The notes under the pieces are model-generated. The model saw only the letters and a list, made by a program, of their open reading frames with translations. It was not told where the DNA came from and did no database searches. A DNA stretch of 33,906 nucleotides, taken from the NCBI GenBank assembly GCA_017454815.1, contig JAFTCG010000058.1, forward strand, positions 1-33,906, in the 5' to 3' direction. Each line of letters opens with the position of its first letter. Position 1 is the first letter of the stretch. Origin of the DNA: Clostridia bacterium (lineage in GTDB: Bacteria > Bacillota > Clostridia > Oscillospirales > Acutalibacteraceae). This document shows, one piece after another, positions 1 to 7,783 of this stretch. The position numbers and the translations under genes were made by a program.

Positions 1-827
1 CCGTTCATCCGCCGAAGTCTGACATTATGGTTTGCGTTGATTGCATGGATAGGCGGTTCGCTGTCCGGCGATCCTTATATACGTTCATTGCCAAAACGCT
101 CGAGTATACATATGCAGACGGGGTTAGCTTCTGTCAGGGACTTGCAACGGACGGAAAAATATTTTACGGTATCGGCTGTTACAAGTTTCTGGACTATAAC
201 GCAATTACAAAGATTGATATTGAAACAGGCGAAATAATCAAGCGGCGTGAAATGTGCCTGCCGAAGGATCTGCTGCTCAAGGGGTATTCACATCTCGGTG
301 ACGGCTGCCTTTATGAAGGCAAGCTGTATATTGCTCTTGAGGATTTCGGCTTCCGTCATCCCGGTGTAATTGTATATGATCCTGTAACGCTCGAGGCGGT
401 CGATTTTCATACTTTGCCGGAGGAAGGACGCGGAAACGGACGCATTCCGTGGTGCGTTATAAAGGATGATGTGCTTTATTATTCACAGTCAAATAACGTA
501 GACGAAATCCGTATGCTTGACCTAAGGGACTATTCCTATCTCGGAGCATTAAAAATCGACACTACGCTCTTTAAGGTGCAGGGCGGTGAGATTTACAACG
601 GCACGCTCTACATGGTGACGAACTCCGGTAAGCGTGACAAAACGATGTATGCAGTCAATTTGCAGAACGGACACATAGAGCCGGTATTCGTACGCTGCAC
701 AGGCAAGCTTGACGCTGAGGGAGAGGGCATTGCAATTTATCCGTTTGAGAACGGCTCTCTTTTCCACATTATAGACGTCGGTTCAAAGGTGCGCATCACA
801 AGCTATAGACCGACGGCTGATTTTTAA
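1..827 (+). CDS. Beta-propeller-like protein, 5' partial
   Basis: The reading frame is open to the left edge (first full codon at 3), so the gene probably starts outside the window. The first ATG at 27 has no ribosome binding site before it. The visible part is about 270 residues and consists of repeated short strands of the type 'GLATDGKIFYGIG', 'GCLYEGKLYIALED', 'CVIKDDVLYYSQSNN' and 'GGEIYNGTLYMVTNS'. This is the spacing expected of a beta-propeller (blades of about 40-45 residues). No catalytic motif or signal peptide is visible in this part. I do not recognise a specific family, and the function is unknown. Alternatives are a phytase-like or quinoprotein-like propeller domain at the end of a larger protein. 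The frame and the stop at 825-827 are secure; the product is not. Confidence 0.6.
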   Translation, partial: VHPPKSDIMVCVDCMDRRFAVRRSLYTFIAKTLEYTYADGVSFCQGLATDGKIFYGIGCYKFLDYNAITKIDIETGEIIKRREMCLPKDLLLKGYSHLGDGCLYEGKLYIALEDFGFRHPGVIVYDPVTLEAVDFHTLPEEGRGNGRIPWCVIKDDVLYYSQSNNVDEIRMLDLRDYSYLGALKIDTTLFKVQGGEIYNGTLYMVTNSGKRDKTMYAVNLQNGHIEPVFVRCTGKLDAEGEGIAIYPFENGSLFHIIDVGSKVRITSYRPTADF

Positions 828-1249
828 AAGTAGACATTTATATTATATAATGTATCATTCAAAAAATAAGATTAAAGACTGAACCGCAAGATTGTAAAGT
901 CAATTTTTAAAGTTATATTAGCTATATCATTCAATAATGAAATTCAGCGAGAAAGGATGAGACGAAAAGCGCAATCCTCCATAAAAACAAGACCATTACA
1001 TTTGTATTTTATAATGGCAGCAAGGTCAGGGTCGAATCGAAATTTCGGCTCTGCTTATTCTATTTCAAACAATTTAACGAAAGGTCAAAAATCGGCAAAA
1101 AATGCGTACCCTTGAGCACATTTCGTTAAAAAGTATAAACCGCTAAAACGCAAGAACGGCTCCGCAAGGTCAAAAAACAAGACCCGCAGAGCCGCTATCG
1201 TTAAAAAGTTTTCACGAACGCCTTTATATCAAGGCTTTCTACAAAAAGC
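828..1249. other. Gene-free, hairpin-rich intergenic stretch
   Basis: No convincing ORF lies here. The stretch holds several inverted repeats: CCATTA/TAATGG around 992-1017, the palindrome CGAAATTTCG at 1038-1047, TTTAACGAAA (1073-1082) against TTTCGTTAAA (1121-1130), and a two-part hairpin at 1157-1194 (CGGCTCCGC plus GGTC against GACC plus GCAGAGCCG, one mismatch in the outer stem). It is AT-rich with short GC-rich stems. This could be decayed mobile DNA beside the tRNA genes or an untranslated structured RNA. I see no direct sign of a gene. Confidence 0.4.
1157..1194. repeat. Two-part stem-loop
   Basis: CGGCTCCGC (1157-1165) pairs with GCAGAGCCG (1186-1194) with one mismatch. Inside it GGTC (1168-1171) pairs with GACC (1181-1184) around an A-rich 9-nt loop. 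No run of T follows closely on either strand, so it is not a convincing intrinsic terminator. Its role is unknown. Confidence 0.5.
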
Positions 1250-1298
1250 AACTGCACACCCGTCAAGACACGCATTGTATCAAAATTGGTGTGCAGTT
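1250..1298 (-). terminator. Probable terminator of the tRNA unit
   Basis: An 11-bp perfect inverted repeat (AACTGCACACC at 1250-1260, GGTGTGCAGTT at 1288-1298) begins just after the encoded CCA of tRNA-Tyr. Read on the minus strand it is followed by GCTTTTTG, a short U-tract. The 27-nt loop is longer than usual. The position and U-tract favour an intrinsic terminator for the tRNA transcript. A leftover of an integration site next to the tRNA is the alternative. Confidence 0.6.
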
Positions 1299-1299
1299 A

Positions 1300-1385
1300 T
1301 GGTGGGAGAGGGTGGATTCGAACCACCGAAGTCAACTGACGACAGATTTACAGTCTGTTCCCTTTGGCCACTCGGGAACTCTCCC
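1300..1385 (-). tRNA. tRNA-Tyr (GTA)
   Basis: The minus strand reads a class II (long variable arm) tRNA. The acceptor stem GGGAGAG pairs with CTCTCCC, the anticodon stem-loop ends in CTGTAAA giving anticodon GTA, the T arm contains GGTTCGAATCC, the discriminator base is A, and the CCA is encoded (1300-1302). It lies 23 bp downstream of tRNA-Thr and is very probably in the same transcript. The fold is complete, with no sign of decay. Confidence 0.96.
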
Positions 1386-1408
1386 ACGTATATTAAAATG
1401 TAAAAAAA

Positions 1409-1484
1409 TGGAGCTGGTGGACGGACTCGAACCCCCGACCTGCTGATTACAAATCAGCTGCTCTACCAACTGAGCTACACCAGC
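1409..1484 (-). tRNA. tRNA-Thr (TGT)
   Basis: The minus strand reads a 76-nt class I tRNA. The acceptor stem GCTGGTG pairs with CACCAGC, the D arm is AGCTCAGTTGGTAGAGC, the anticodon loop TTTGTAA gives anticodon TGT (Thr), the T arm contains GGTTCGAGTCC, the discriminator is T, and the CCA is encoded. It is the first gene after the promoter at 1505-1533 and precedes tRNA-Tyr. Confidence 0.96.
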
Positions 1485-1504
1485 GCGAAACCTAAAGCCT
1501 AATT

Positions 1505-1533
1505 AATATAACACATTTTGATCGTGTTGTCAA
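1505..1533 (-). promoter_or_regulatory. Sigma-A promoter of the tRNA-Thr/Tyr unit
   Basis: On the minus strand there is a perfect -35 box TTGACA (1533-1528), a 17-bp spacer and -10 box TATATT (1510-1505). Transcription would start about 15 nt before the mature 5' end of tRNA-Thr, as expected for a stable RNA promoter. Confidence 0.85.
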
Positions 1534-1812
1534 TACATTTTTTCAAAAAAATTTTAAACTTTTTCTGCGACTTTTTTTCAAAAGAATATAAACTTTTCGG
1601 GCAAAATAAAAATTGCCGGATCCGGCACCGGGAAGAGGCAATGTTTCAAGGTCTCGCGGGAGCAAGATCGTGTGAATTTGTTTGTAAAATAGAAAAAAGA
1701 TTTGCTCTTCACGGATAATTGTGGGATAAATTAAAAATACATATTGAAAAAGACGCTCATCACGGATTTTCGTGCAAATGGGCAGAGTCAATAAAAAGTA
1801 AATATTGAAAAA
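1534..1812. other. Gene-free AT-rich stretch
   Basis: No supported gene lies between the tRNA promoter and the palindromic element at 1813. The possible reading frames here lack ribosome binding sites, are low in complexity (poly-Phe/Lys), and match nothing I recognise. Confidence 0.4.
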
Positions 1813-1872
1813 AGCATAGTATACTCCATAATTGTAGTTGTCCACACAACAAAACGGAGTGAACCCTATGCT
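1813..1872. repeat. Nested palindromic element overlapping a small ORF start
   Basis: Three nested arms pair: AGCATAG (1813-1819) with CTATGCT (1866-1872), ACTCC (1823-1827) with GGAGT (1856-1860), and GTTGT with ACAAC around a CCAC loop near 1838-1851. The element spans 60 nt. The right half contains the GGAG ribosome binding site and the ATG (1868) of the 25-codon ORF, so as RNA it would hide that start. It could be the end of a small mobile element or a structured leader. Confidence 0.5.
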
Positions 1873-1945
1873 CATTTTTGATGATATCCGAATAGAAGTT
1901 AAATGTCAAGGATTTAAAAGCACACACATAGCAAGGCTAAGTTGA
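1868..1945 (+). CDS. 25-aa ORF, possible truncated helix-turn-helix remnant
   Basis: ATG at 1868 follows a good ribosome binding site (GGAG at 1856-1859, 8-nt gap). The predicted peptide is about MLIFDDIRIEVK followed by CQGFKSTHIARLS. The pattern of an amphipathic helix and then a 'GFKSTHIARL' segment resembles the first half of a phage-repressor-type helix-turn-helix domain that stops before its recognition helix. It may be a decayed regulator gene or a leader peptide. The ribosome binding site and start lie inside the palindromic element 1813-1872. Real expression is uncertain. Confidence 0.3.
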   Translation: MLIFDDIRIEVKCQGFKSTHIARLS

Positions 1946-1959
1946 TGTTAAAAAATCAG

Positions 1960-1988
1960 TTGATGTTATTTGAATAGTTTGATATAAT
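1960..1988 (+). promoter_or_regulatory. Sigma-A promoter for the acyltransferase-like gene
   Basis: -35 TTGATG (1960-1965), 17-bp spacer, -10 TATAAT (1983-1988). The -35 box lies within the second copy of an 11-bp direct repeat AGTTGATGTTA (1940-1950 and 1958-1968, period 18 bp), which could be a regulator binding site. The gene starts 30 nt downstream, at 2018. Confidence 0.8.
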
Positions 1989-2017
1989 GTACACACTAAA
2001 ACATAAAAGGACATATT

Positions 2018-3271
2018 ATGAACAATCACGACATATTTCAACTTGACAGCGCCGCGATCGCATATCCTTATTTTGCATCAGCCAAAACGGCGCATTCTTT
2101 TACTCTCGAAGCGACACTTGACAAAACGATTGATCCAGAGGCATTAAAAAACGCTGTTAATAGCCTTTTTGACAGATTCCCTTCAATATTTGTACGCCTG
2201 AAAAAGCAAAGCAGGAACTATGTTCTTGAGCATATATGCGATGTTTCGGCTTTTGTTGAAAAAAGCGTTGATTCGACTGTCAGACCATATGACATAAAAA
2301 ACAGAAAAGCTCTTGTTCACATTTCATACAGGGACAATACTCTTTCGGTTGAGTTTTTTCATGCGGTAACAGACGGGAACGGCGGGATAGTGTTTTTTAA
2401 ATCTCTTCTCGCGCAGTATTTGAGAAATCTTGGGGAAATTATTCCTCAAACCGATGGAATTCTCTCTTCAAAAAGCTTGCCGACGGCAGGTGAGCTTGAA
2501 GACAGTTATAAAAAGAATTTCATTAAACAACTCGGAACTGCGAAGAGAACTGAAAAATTTGCTTTTCAACCTTCGGCAAATGATTCTTCTTTGAAATGGC
2601 ACAGAAGCAATATATGTATAGAAATATCCGAATTGAAATCTTTTGCAAAAAAGCATGACGCAACCGTCACTCAGCTTGCCGTCAGCTTATACATGTATGC
2701 TCTGTGTAAAATGCGTGATGCCCAAAACAGCAAAAAACCTGTTTCCATTGCAGTCCCCATAAATCTACGTCCCATATTTAACTCCGATTCTCTGCGTAAT
2801 TTCTCGCTTTTTTTCTTGGCGAAGAATCCCGACGGGGATGTTTCTCTTGAAACTATAATCAAACAAGTCAAACTTGATTTTGCAAAAGGAAGCGACAAAA
2901 CAGTTTTGCAAAAAATGATAAACATAAATGTTGCTCAACAGGAGATGCTGCTTTTTCGTTGCCTCCCGCGCTTTATGAAAAAAATAGTTCTTAAAACTGG
3001 ATTTCAGCTTTATGGAGAAAGACTGTACAGTTCCACTTTGTCGAACGTAGGCATTTTCACAGTACCGGAAGAAATTAACAAACATATTCTATCTTTCAGG
3101 GGAATGTTGAGCCCGGTCCCGATCAACAGGATCCACTGTATGGCATATTGCTTCAATGACGTTTTTTCTATCACTTTTACTTCACGCATTCCGGATCTTA
3201 CTTTAGAGGAAACAGTTGTCCGGATTCTTGATCAAAACGGCGTCAAAGCAAAACTGACGCTTGATAAATGA
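2018..3271 (+). CDS. Condensation/acetyltransferase-fold enzyme
   Basis: This 417-residue protein has the fold signature of the CoA-dependent acyltransferase superfamily (condensation domains, alcohol acetyltransferases, PapA-like enzymes). The active-site motif HxxxDG is present as H115-A-V-T-D119-G120 in 'FFHAVTDGNGG'. The N-terminal pattern and the later 'VPINLRPIF' and 'LSNVGIF' segments also match that superfamily. It stands alone, without carrier protein or adenylation domains nearby, so a free-standing O- or N-acyltransferase is more likely than a peptide synthetase module. No signal peptide or membrane segment is visible, so it is probably cytoplasmic. ATG at 2018 follows AAAGGA at a 6-nt gap and the promoter at 1960-1988. 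The gene converges on the SGNH esterase gene. The acyl donor and acceptor cannot be told from sequence. Confidence 0.82.
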   Translation: MNNHDIFQLDSAAIAYPYFASAKTAHSFTLEATLDKTIDPEALKNAVNSLFDRFPSIFVRLKKQSRNYVLEHICDVSAFVEKSVDSTVRPYDIKNRKALVHISYRDNTLSVEFFHAVTDGNGGIVFFKSLLAQYLRNLGEIIPQTDGILSSKSLPTAGELEDSYKKNFIKQLGTAKRTEKFAFQPSANDSSLKWHRSNICIEISELKSFAKKHDATVTQLAVSLYMYALCKMRDAQNSKKPVSIAVPINLRPIFNSDSLRNFSLFFLAKNPDGDVSLETIIKQVKLDFAKGSDKTVLQKMININVAQQEMLLFRCLPRFMKKIVLKTGFQLYGERLYSSTLSNVGIFTVPEEINKHILSFRGMLSPVPINRIHCMAYCFNDVFSITFTSRIPDLTLEETVVRILDQNGVKAKLTLDK

Positions 3272-3321
3272 GCGCAGCTTTTCGACGTAGTTTTCGACCG
3301 ATTATAATTCTTTTGCGCTTA

Positions 3322-4317
3322 TTATAGCAGTATTTTCTCTTCGTGGATTAGTTTTTCAAGCGATTTAGCCATCATATAATGCCCGAGAGCATTGGGATGC
3401 GTTCGGTCTGTCGTGCAAAGCGAAGGGTCTACGTCACCAAAGAGAGTACGTCCGTCAACAAAATACACGTTTTTGTCACCGCCCTGCAGAGCATTTTCGT
3501 AAGTTGCTCTTACTATCTCAACCCGTTCTGCGGTTTGGGGAGTATCATCAGCCGGTCGGCTTGTCATAATCACGGGCGTGTCAGGATCAAATTCACGAAA
3601 ACGACGGAAGAACGATTCGTGAGTGTTTTTTAAATGTTCTATTGTAGGAGCGTTGTGGTCATAATCGTAGAAGAAAATTGATTTGTTGATCTTTCCTAAA
3701 TATTCAGCCATTTCCGGTTCACCTTGCGCATTTCCGGAAGCGCCGAAATTATATAAGTCGGCGTCAAAAAAGCGGGAGAGTAAGGACGTATACGACACAA
3801 AAGCGGAAGCATGTCCCTGCTGTGTTATGGAAGAGCCATAAAAAACAAAAGGTAATTCTATTTTATGTGGAGTGGGAGATTCAAGAGACGAATTGTCTTC
3901 TAAATAGATAAATACATCTTCAACAGAGGGGAGTTGCGGGAAGAATACTGTAATATCGTTCATGCCGTCATTAGAAAACTCAGAGCGAATTATGTTGTCC
4001 TTGTATGCCTCTTTACCGGTAGCCATGGAAACATACTTGGAACTTGTATAAGGGCCGACGAATGCAAAAGCAGTATTGACCTGAACATATGACATACCCA
4101 CGTCTATACACTGATTGGCCAAATGAAGTTCTACGCCTATTTTTTTGCTGTCGGTACGAAAGCGAAGACGTACACCGGCACACTTCTTGCAAACTTCATA
4201 CAAGCGAGGCTGTGCTTTTAAAACATACTCCGGATATCGGCAAAACGTTTTGTGATTTTCAAAGTCGTATATTCCCTCTATTTTCAGATTTTCGTTTGAT
4301 AAATCGTATTTATTCAT
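3322..4317 (-). CDS. SGNH/GDSL-type esterase with N-terminal jelly-roll-like domain
   Basis: This is a 331-residue predicted carboxyl-ester hydrolase. The N-terminal 150 residues look like the beta-rich domain that often precedes GDSL-3 type hydrolases. The C-terminal part has the SGNH blocks: nucleophile Ser163 in 'YGSSIT', the block II glycine in 'NFGASGNAQG' (about 192), a 'DYDHN' block III (Asn222), and the Asp304/His307 pair in 'DRTHPN'. There is no signal peptide, so it probably acts on cytoplasmic or imported acylated sugars; that role is inference. ATG at 4317 follows AGGAAA at a 7-nt gap. A weak promoter candidate (TTGAGA, 16 bp, TAAAGT) lies just upstream on the minus strand. It converges with the acyltransferase-like gene 2018-3271, and the two could act on related acyl esters. 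Confidence 0.85.
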   Translation of the reverse strand: MNKYDLSNENLKIEGIYDFENHKTFCRYPEYVLKAQPRLYEVCKKCAGVRLRFRTDSKKIGVELHLANQCIDVGMSYVQVNTAFAFVGPYTSSKYVSMATGKEAYKDNIIRSEFSNDGMNDITVFFPQLPSVEDVFIYLEDNSSLESPTPHKIELPFVFYGSSITQQGHASAFVSYTSLLSRFFDADLYNFGASGNAQGEPEMAEYLGKINKSIFFYDYDHNAPTIEHLKNTHESFFRRFREFDPDTPVIMTSRPADDTPQTAERVEIVRATYENALQGGDKNVYFVDGRTLFGDVDPSLCTTDRTHPNALGHYMMAKSLEKLIHEEKILL

Positions 4318-4374
4318 ATGATTATTTCCTCATCACTTTAACAGCAACAGTGTACTTCTCAAAACATTCTAAAT

Positions 4375-4418
4375 CAGCAGTAAGTCGAATTAATGTGACT
4401 TACTGCTGTGATTTTTTT
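4375..4418. terminator. Strong stem-loop between leuS and the esterase gene
   Basis: A perfect 12-bp stem (CAGCAGTAAGTC at 4375-4386, GACTTACTGCTG at 4397-4408) encloses a 10-nt loop. On the plus strand it is followed by TGATTTTTTT, a classic U-tract. On the minus strand, in the direction of leuS, the following sequence is only moderately T-rich. It starts 18 nt beyond the leuS stop codon, so it is best read as the end of the long minus-strand operon, possibly working in both directions. Confidence 0.75.
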
Positions 4419-4425
4419 ATGGGTT

Positions 4426-6843
4426 TTATGCGGGTTTTACAACGATATTTACAAGCCTGCCTTTGACGTAGAGTTCTTTAACTATCGTCATACCGTTTAT
4501 GGCGGCTGCGATTTTTTCGTCCGCTTTTGCCAAAGAAATAGCGTCCTCGTTTGAGACGTCGGCGGGGACGTTTATTTTAGCTTTGACTTTTCCGTTGATC
4601 TGAACAACGATTTCAACTGTTTCGTCTTTACATTTGTCTTCATCGTACTCAGGCCATTTGCAGTCGGTTACAGTACCTCCGTAACCCATAACTTCGTAGA
4701 GCTCTTCCGTTACGTGCGGAGCAAATGGATTAAGGAGTACCGTAAAGATTTGGAGTTCTTTTCTTGTAATCTTCTGAGTTTCATAGATTTTATTCATCAA
4801 ACTCATAAGAGCGGCAATCGCTGTATTTGCTTTGAGGTTATCTATGTCAAAGGTGACTTTTTTGATCGTGCGGTGGAAGTCGGGGAGAAGTTCGCCTCTG
4901 ATTTCGTCAGAACCGTCGCATATTGTCTGTAAGTTCCAATATCTTTCAACAAATCTCTTACATCCCTTAATGCTTGAAGAATTCCACGGAGCGGCTTTTT
5001 CGAAGTCGCCTATGAACATTTCATAAAGACGCATGGTGTCGGCGCCATATTCATCGACAATATCGTCGGGGTTTACTACGTTGCCTCTGGACTTACTCAT
5101 CTTTTCACCGTTTTCGCCGAGGATCATACCGTGGCTCGTGCGCTTTGCATACGGTTCGGCTGTCGGAACAACGCCGATGTCGTAGAGGAATTTATGCCAG
5201 AAGCGGCTGTAAAGCAGGTGAAGAGTTGTGTGCTCCATTCCGCCGTTGTACCAGTCAACAGGCGTCCAGTATTCGAGAGCTTCCTTCGAAGCGAGGGCTT
5301 CGCTGTTATGAGGGTCGCAATAGCGAAGGAAATACCATGACGAGCCCGCCCACTGAGGCATGGTGTCGGTTTCCCTTTTTGCCGGTGCGCCGCATTTCGG
5401 ACAGGTCGTGTTCACCCATTCCGTCATGGGAGCAAGAGGGGATTCGCCGTTTTCCGTCGGCTCGTAGCTTTCGACGTTGGGAAGTGTAAGCGGAAGTTCG
5501 CTTTCATCGATCGGGACATATCCGCATTTGTCGCAATGGACTATCGGGATAGGCTCGCCCCAATATCTTTGTCTCGAGAACACCCAATCGCGGAGTTTGA
5601 AATTCACTTTCTGATGACCTTTGCCGTTGTCGGTGAGCCATTCGATGATCTTCACCTTTGCGTCCTCAACGCTCAAGCCGGTCAGGAAATCGGAATTGAC
5701 CATTATGCCGGTGGCGCAGTCGGTGAACGCCTCTTCTTCGACGCTCTTTTCGCCGCCGGAAACGACTTCGATGATGGGAAGACCGAACTTTTTCGCAAAT
5801 TCCCAGTCGCGCGTGTCATGCGCGGGGACAGCCATGATAGCTCCCGTGCCGTATGAAACGAGAACGTAGTCGGAGATGAAGATCGGGATCTCTTTTCCGT
5901 TGACGGGGTTGATTGCCCTGACGCCGTCGATCATAACGCCCGTTTTGTCTTTGTTGATCTCGGTGCGTTCGAAATCGGATTTCTTCGCGGCGGCTTCCTG
6001 ATAGGCACGGATCTCATCCATGTTGTTGATCTTGTCAGCCCATTTTTCGATGTATTTATGCTCCGGGGAGATGACCATATAAGTTGCGCCGAAAAGCGTG
6101 TCGGGCCTCGTTGTGTAGACAGTGAGGATGTCGCCCGTAGTGGCGGTGAAATCGACCTCTGCTCCGGTTGATCTGCCGATCCAGTTCTTCTGCTGGAGTT
6201 TTACCCTGTCGATGAAATCAAGGCTGTCAAGGTCGTCAACAAGCCTCTGGGCGTACTCGGTGATCTTCAGCATCCACTGGCTCTTTGTCTTCCGGACAAC
6301 TTCGCTGGAGCATCTTTCGCAAACTCCGTTGACGACTTCCTCGTTGGCGAGAACACATTTGCAGGAAGTACACCAGTTGACCGCCATTTCGCTCTTGTAG
6401 GCGAGGCCTTTTTTGAAAAGCTGGATGAAGATCCACTGCGTCCATTTGTAGTATTCGGGGTCGGTCGTGTTGATCTCGCGGCTCCAGTCGAAGCTGAAAC
6501 CGAGGGACTGAAGCTGCTGTTTGAAGCGGGCAACATTCTTTTTCGTGACCTCAGAAGGGTGAACGTGGTTTTTGATGGCAAAGTTTTCCGTCGGCAGGCC
6601 GAAGGCGTCCCAGCCCATCGGGTAGAGGACGTTGTAGCCTTCAAGGCGTTTTTTCCTCGCGACGACGTCGAGCGCCGTGTAGGAACGGGGGTGACCGACG
6701 TGAAGTCCCTGGCCCGAAGGATAGGGAAATTCAACAAGGCAATAGAATTTTGGGAGAGTAAAATCCTGTTTGGCATGGAAAACGCCGCTTTCCTCCCATT
6801 TGTTTTGCCATTTTTTTTCGGCGGATTTAAAATCGTAGTTCAT
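4426..6843 (-). CDS. leuS: Leucyl-tRNA synthetase
   Basis: This is a class I aminoacyl-tRNA synthetase that charges tRNA-Leu in the cytoplasm. It is 805 residues from the chosen start, the usual bacterial length. The catalytic HIGH motif appears as HVGH (about 48-51) in '[16 protein letters not shown]', and KMSKS at about 581-585. The CP1 editing domain is present ('TTRPDTLFG' at about 244-252, '[15 protein letters not shown]' at about 332-346). Zinc-type cysteine pairs occur in 'CTSCKC...CERC', 'CDKCG' and 'CPKCG'. ATG at 6843 is chosen over an in-frame TTG at 6852 because the AAGGAG ribosome binding site directly abuts that TTG but lies 9 nt from the ATG. It is the last gene of the minus-strand operon, 26 bp after rsfS. 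No T-box leader is visible in front of it. Confidence 0.98.
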   Translation of the reverse strand: MNYDFKSAEKKWQNKWEESGVFHAKQDFTLPKFYCLVEFPYPSGQGLHVGHPRSYTALDVVARKKRLEGYNVLYPMGWDAFGLPTENFAIKNHVHPSEVTKKNVARFKQQLQSLGFSFDWSREINTTDPEYYKWTQWIFIQLFKKGLAYKSEMAVNWCTSCKCVLANEEVVNGVCERCSSEVVRKTKSQWMLKITEYAQRLVDDLDSLDFIDRVKLQQKNWIGRSTGAEVDFTATTGDILTVYTTRPDTLFGATYMVISPEHKYIEKWADKINNMDEIRAYQEAAAKKSDFERTEINKDKTGVMIDGVRAINPVNGKEIPIFISDYVLVSYGTGAIMAVPAHDTRDWEFAKKFGLPIIEVVSGGEKSVEEEAFTDCATGIMVNSDFLTGLSVEDAKVKIIEWLTDNGKGHQKVNFKLRDWVFSRQRYWGEPIPIVHCDKCGYVPIDESELPLTLPNVESYEPTENGESPLAPMTEWVNTTCPKCGAPAKRETDTMPQWAGSSWYFLRYCDPHNSEALASKEALEYWTPVDWYNGGMEHTTLHLLYSRFWHKFLYDIGVVPTAEPYAKRTSHGMILGENGEKMSKSRGNVVNPDDIVDEYGADTMRLYEMFIGDFEKAAPWNSSSIKGCKRFVERYWNLQTICDGSDEIRGELLPDFHRTIKKVTFDIDNLKANTAIAALMSLMNKIYETQKITRKELQIFTVLLNPFAPHVTEELYEVMGYGGTVTDCKWPEYDEDKCKDETVEIVVQINGKVKAKINVPADVSNEDAISLAKADEKIAAAINGMTIVKELYVKGRLVNIVVKPA

Positions 6844-6869
6844 ATATGTCAACTCCTTAAATTACGGGA

Positions 6870-7223
6870 TCATTCGGCAAGGATCTTGTCGATGTCAAGA
6901 TAGTCGGCGTCCTGCCAGAGCCTTTCGAGGTTGTAGTATTCGCGGCTGTCTCTCTGGAAGATGTGGACGATAACGGTGTCGTAGTCGATGACGATCCAGC
7001 CGGTCGCCCTGCCTTCGATGTGGTTGGGCTTGACGCCGAGCTTTTCCATCGAGTCCTCGACTTCGCCCGCAAGAGCTTTGACGTGCGTGCTGGATGTACC
7101 GCTTGCGATGATGAAGCAGTCGGCGACGATCGTCAGTTCTCTGATCTCGATGGCTTTGATGTCCTCGGCTTTTTTGTCGTCAAGGATAGTGACGATGTTT
7201 TTTATCATTTCCTGGTGTGTCAT
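6870..7223 (-). CDS. rsfS: Ribosomal silencing factor RsfS
   Basis: 117 residues, the usual length for the RsfS/YbeB/Iojap family. The family patterns 'ADCFIIASGTSSTHVKALA' and 'EGRATGWIVIDYDTVIVHIF' are clear. The protein binds uL14 on the 50S subunit and blocks joining with 30S when nutrients are low. ATG at 7223 overlaps the yqeK stop by 4 bp (ATGA), and the ribosome binding site GGAGG lies inside the end of yqeK, so translation is probably coupled. It sits between yqeK and leuS, an order common in Firmicutes. Confidence 0.97.
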   Translation of the reverse strand: MTHQEMIKNIVTILDDKKAEDIKAIEIRELTIVADCFIIASGTSSTHVKALAGEVEDSMEKLGVKPNHIEGRATGWIVIDYDTVIVHIFQRDSREYYNLERLWQDADYLDIDKILAE

Positions 7224-7783
7224 TTTTTTTCCTCCAAAATTAGTTCATTGTATAAATTGATACTGTCGGGGTGAAGCGTCTGCCGCCTGCCGACAATTTC
7301 TTTTATTGTAAAATCAAGCCCGATCATCATCGCCTTTTCAAGGCTTTCCCACGCGGCTTTGCGGATGACTTCGATGTCGGGGTAATCCCGGTCGTCTGAT
7401 ATGAAATCGGCGATAAAAATGACTCTTTCGAGCAGTGACATATTCGCCCTGCCGGTGGTGTGATATCTTACTGCGTTGAAGATATCCCCGTCGTCGATGT
7501 TGAGGACGTTGCGCACGTAATATGCACCGCTGATGGCGTGATATAGCTTGGGATTGGATTTTTCGACTTCTGTCAGTTCAACTCCCACGCAACGGAGAAA
7601 TTCAAGCTGTTCATCGGGCGGAGTGTTCTTCATCACGTCGTGCAGAATCCCTGCGATGTATGCTTTCTCCGCGTCGCAGCCGTAATTTGAAGCGAGCTTT
7701 TTCGCGCAATCGGCAACGCAAAGGCTGTGGCGCAGCCTGTAGGGGTCGAGGCGTTCTTTGATAACGTCAACGTAGTTTGTCAT
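7220..7783 (-). CDS. yqeK: HD-domain Ap4A hydrolase YqeK
   Basis: A 187-residue HD-superfamily metal phosphohydrolase. The metal ligands are visible: His19 ('RHSLCVADCA'), His48-Asp49 ('GILHDVMKN'), His82, His108 ('RYHTTG') and Asp126 ('FIADFISDDR'). Family members split diadenosine tetraphosphate symmetrically to two ADP. The gene overlaps nadD upstream and rsfS downstream by 4 bp each, the usual nadD-yqeK-rsfS arrangement of Firmicutes. Confidence 0.96.
   Translation of the reverse strand: MTNYVDVIKERLDPYRLRHSLCVADCAKKLASNYGCDAEKAYIAGILHDVMKNTPPDEQLEFLRCVGVELTEVEKSNPKLYHAISGAYYVRNVLNIDDGDIFNAVRYHTTGRANMSLLERVIFIADFISDDRDYPDIEVIRKAAWESLEKAMMIGLDFTIKEIVGRRQTLHPDSINLYNELILEEKK

Noticed and set aside
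1157..1194. Intrinsic terminator of the tRNA unit
   Set aside because: No U-tract follows on either strand; the hairpin at 1250-1298 with GCTTTTTG fits better.
1543..1875. 110-codon minus-strand frame next to the tRNA promoter
   Set aside because: Aromatic/Leu-rich low-complexity product, no homology by eye, no ribosome binding site, overlaps AT-rich spacer and the palindrome.
2018..3271. Non-ribosomal peptide synthetase module
   Set aside because: Only the condensation-type acyl-transfer fold is present; no adenylation or carrier domains in the gene or its neighbours.
6844..6900. T-box or leucine leader for leuS
   Set aside because: The gap to rsfS is only 26 bp, so there is no room for such a leader; leuS is an internal operon gene here.
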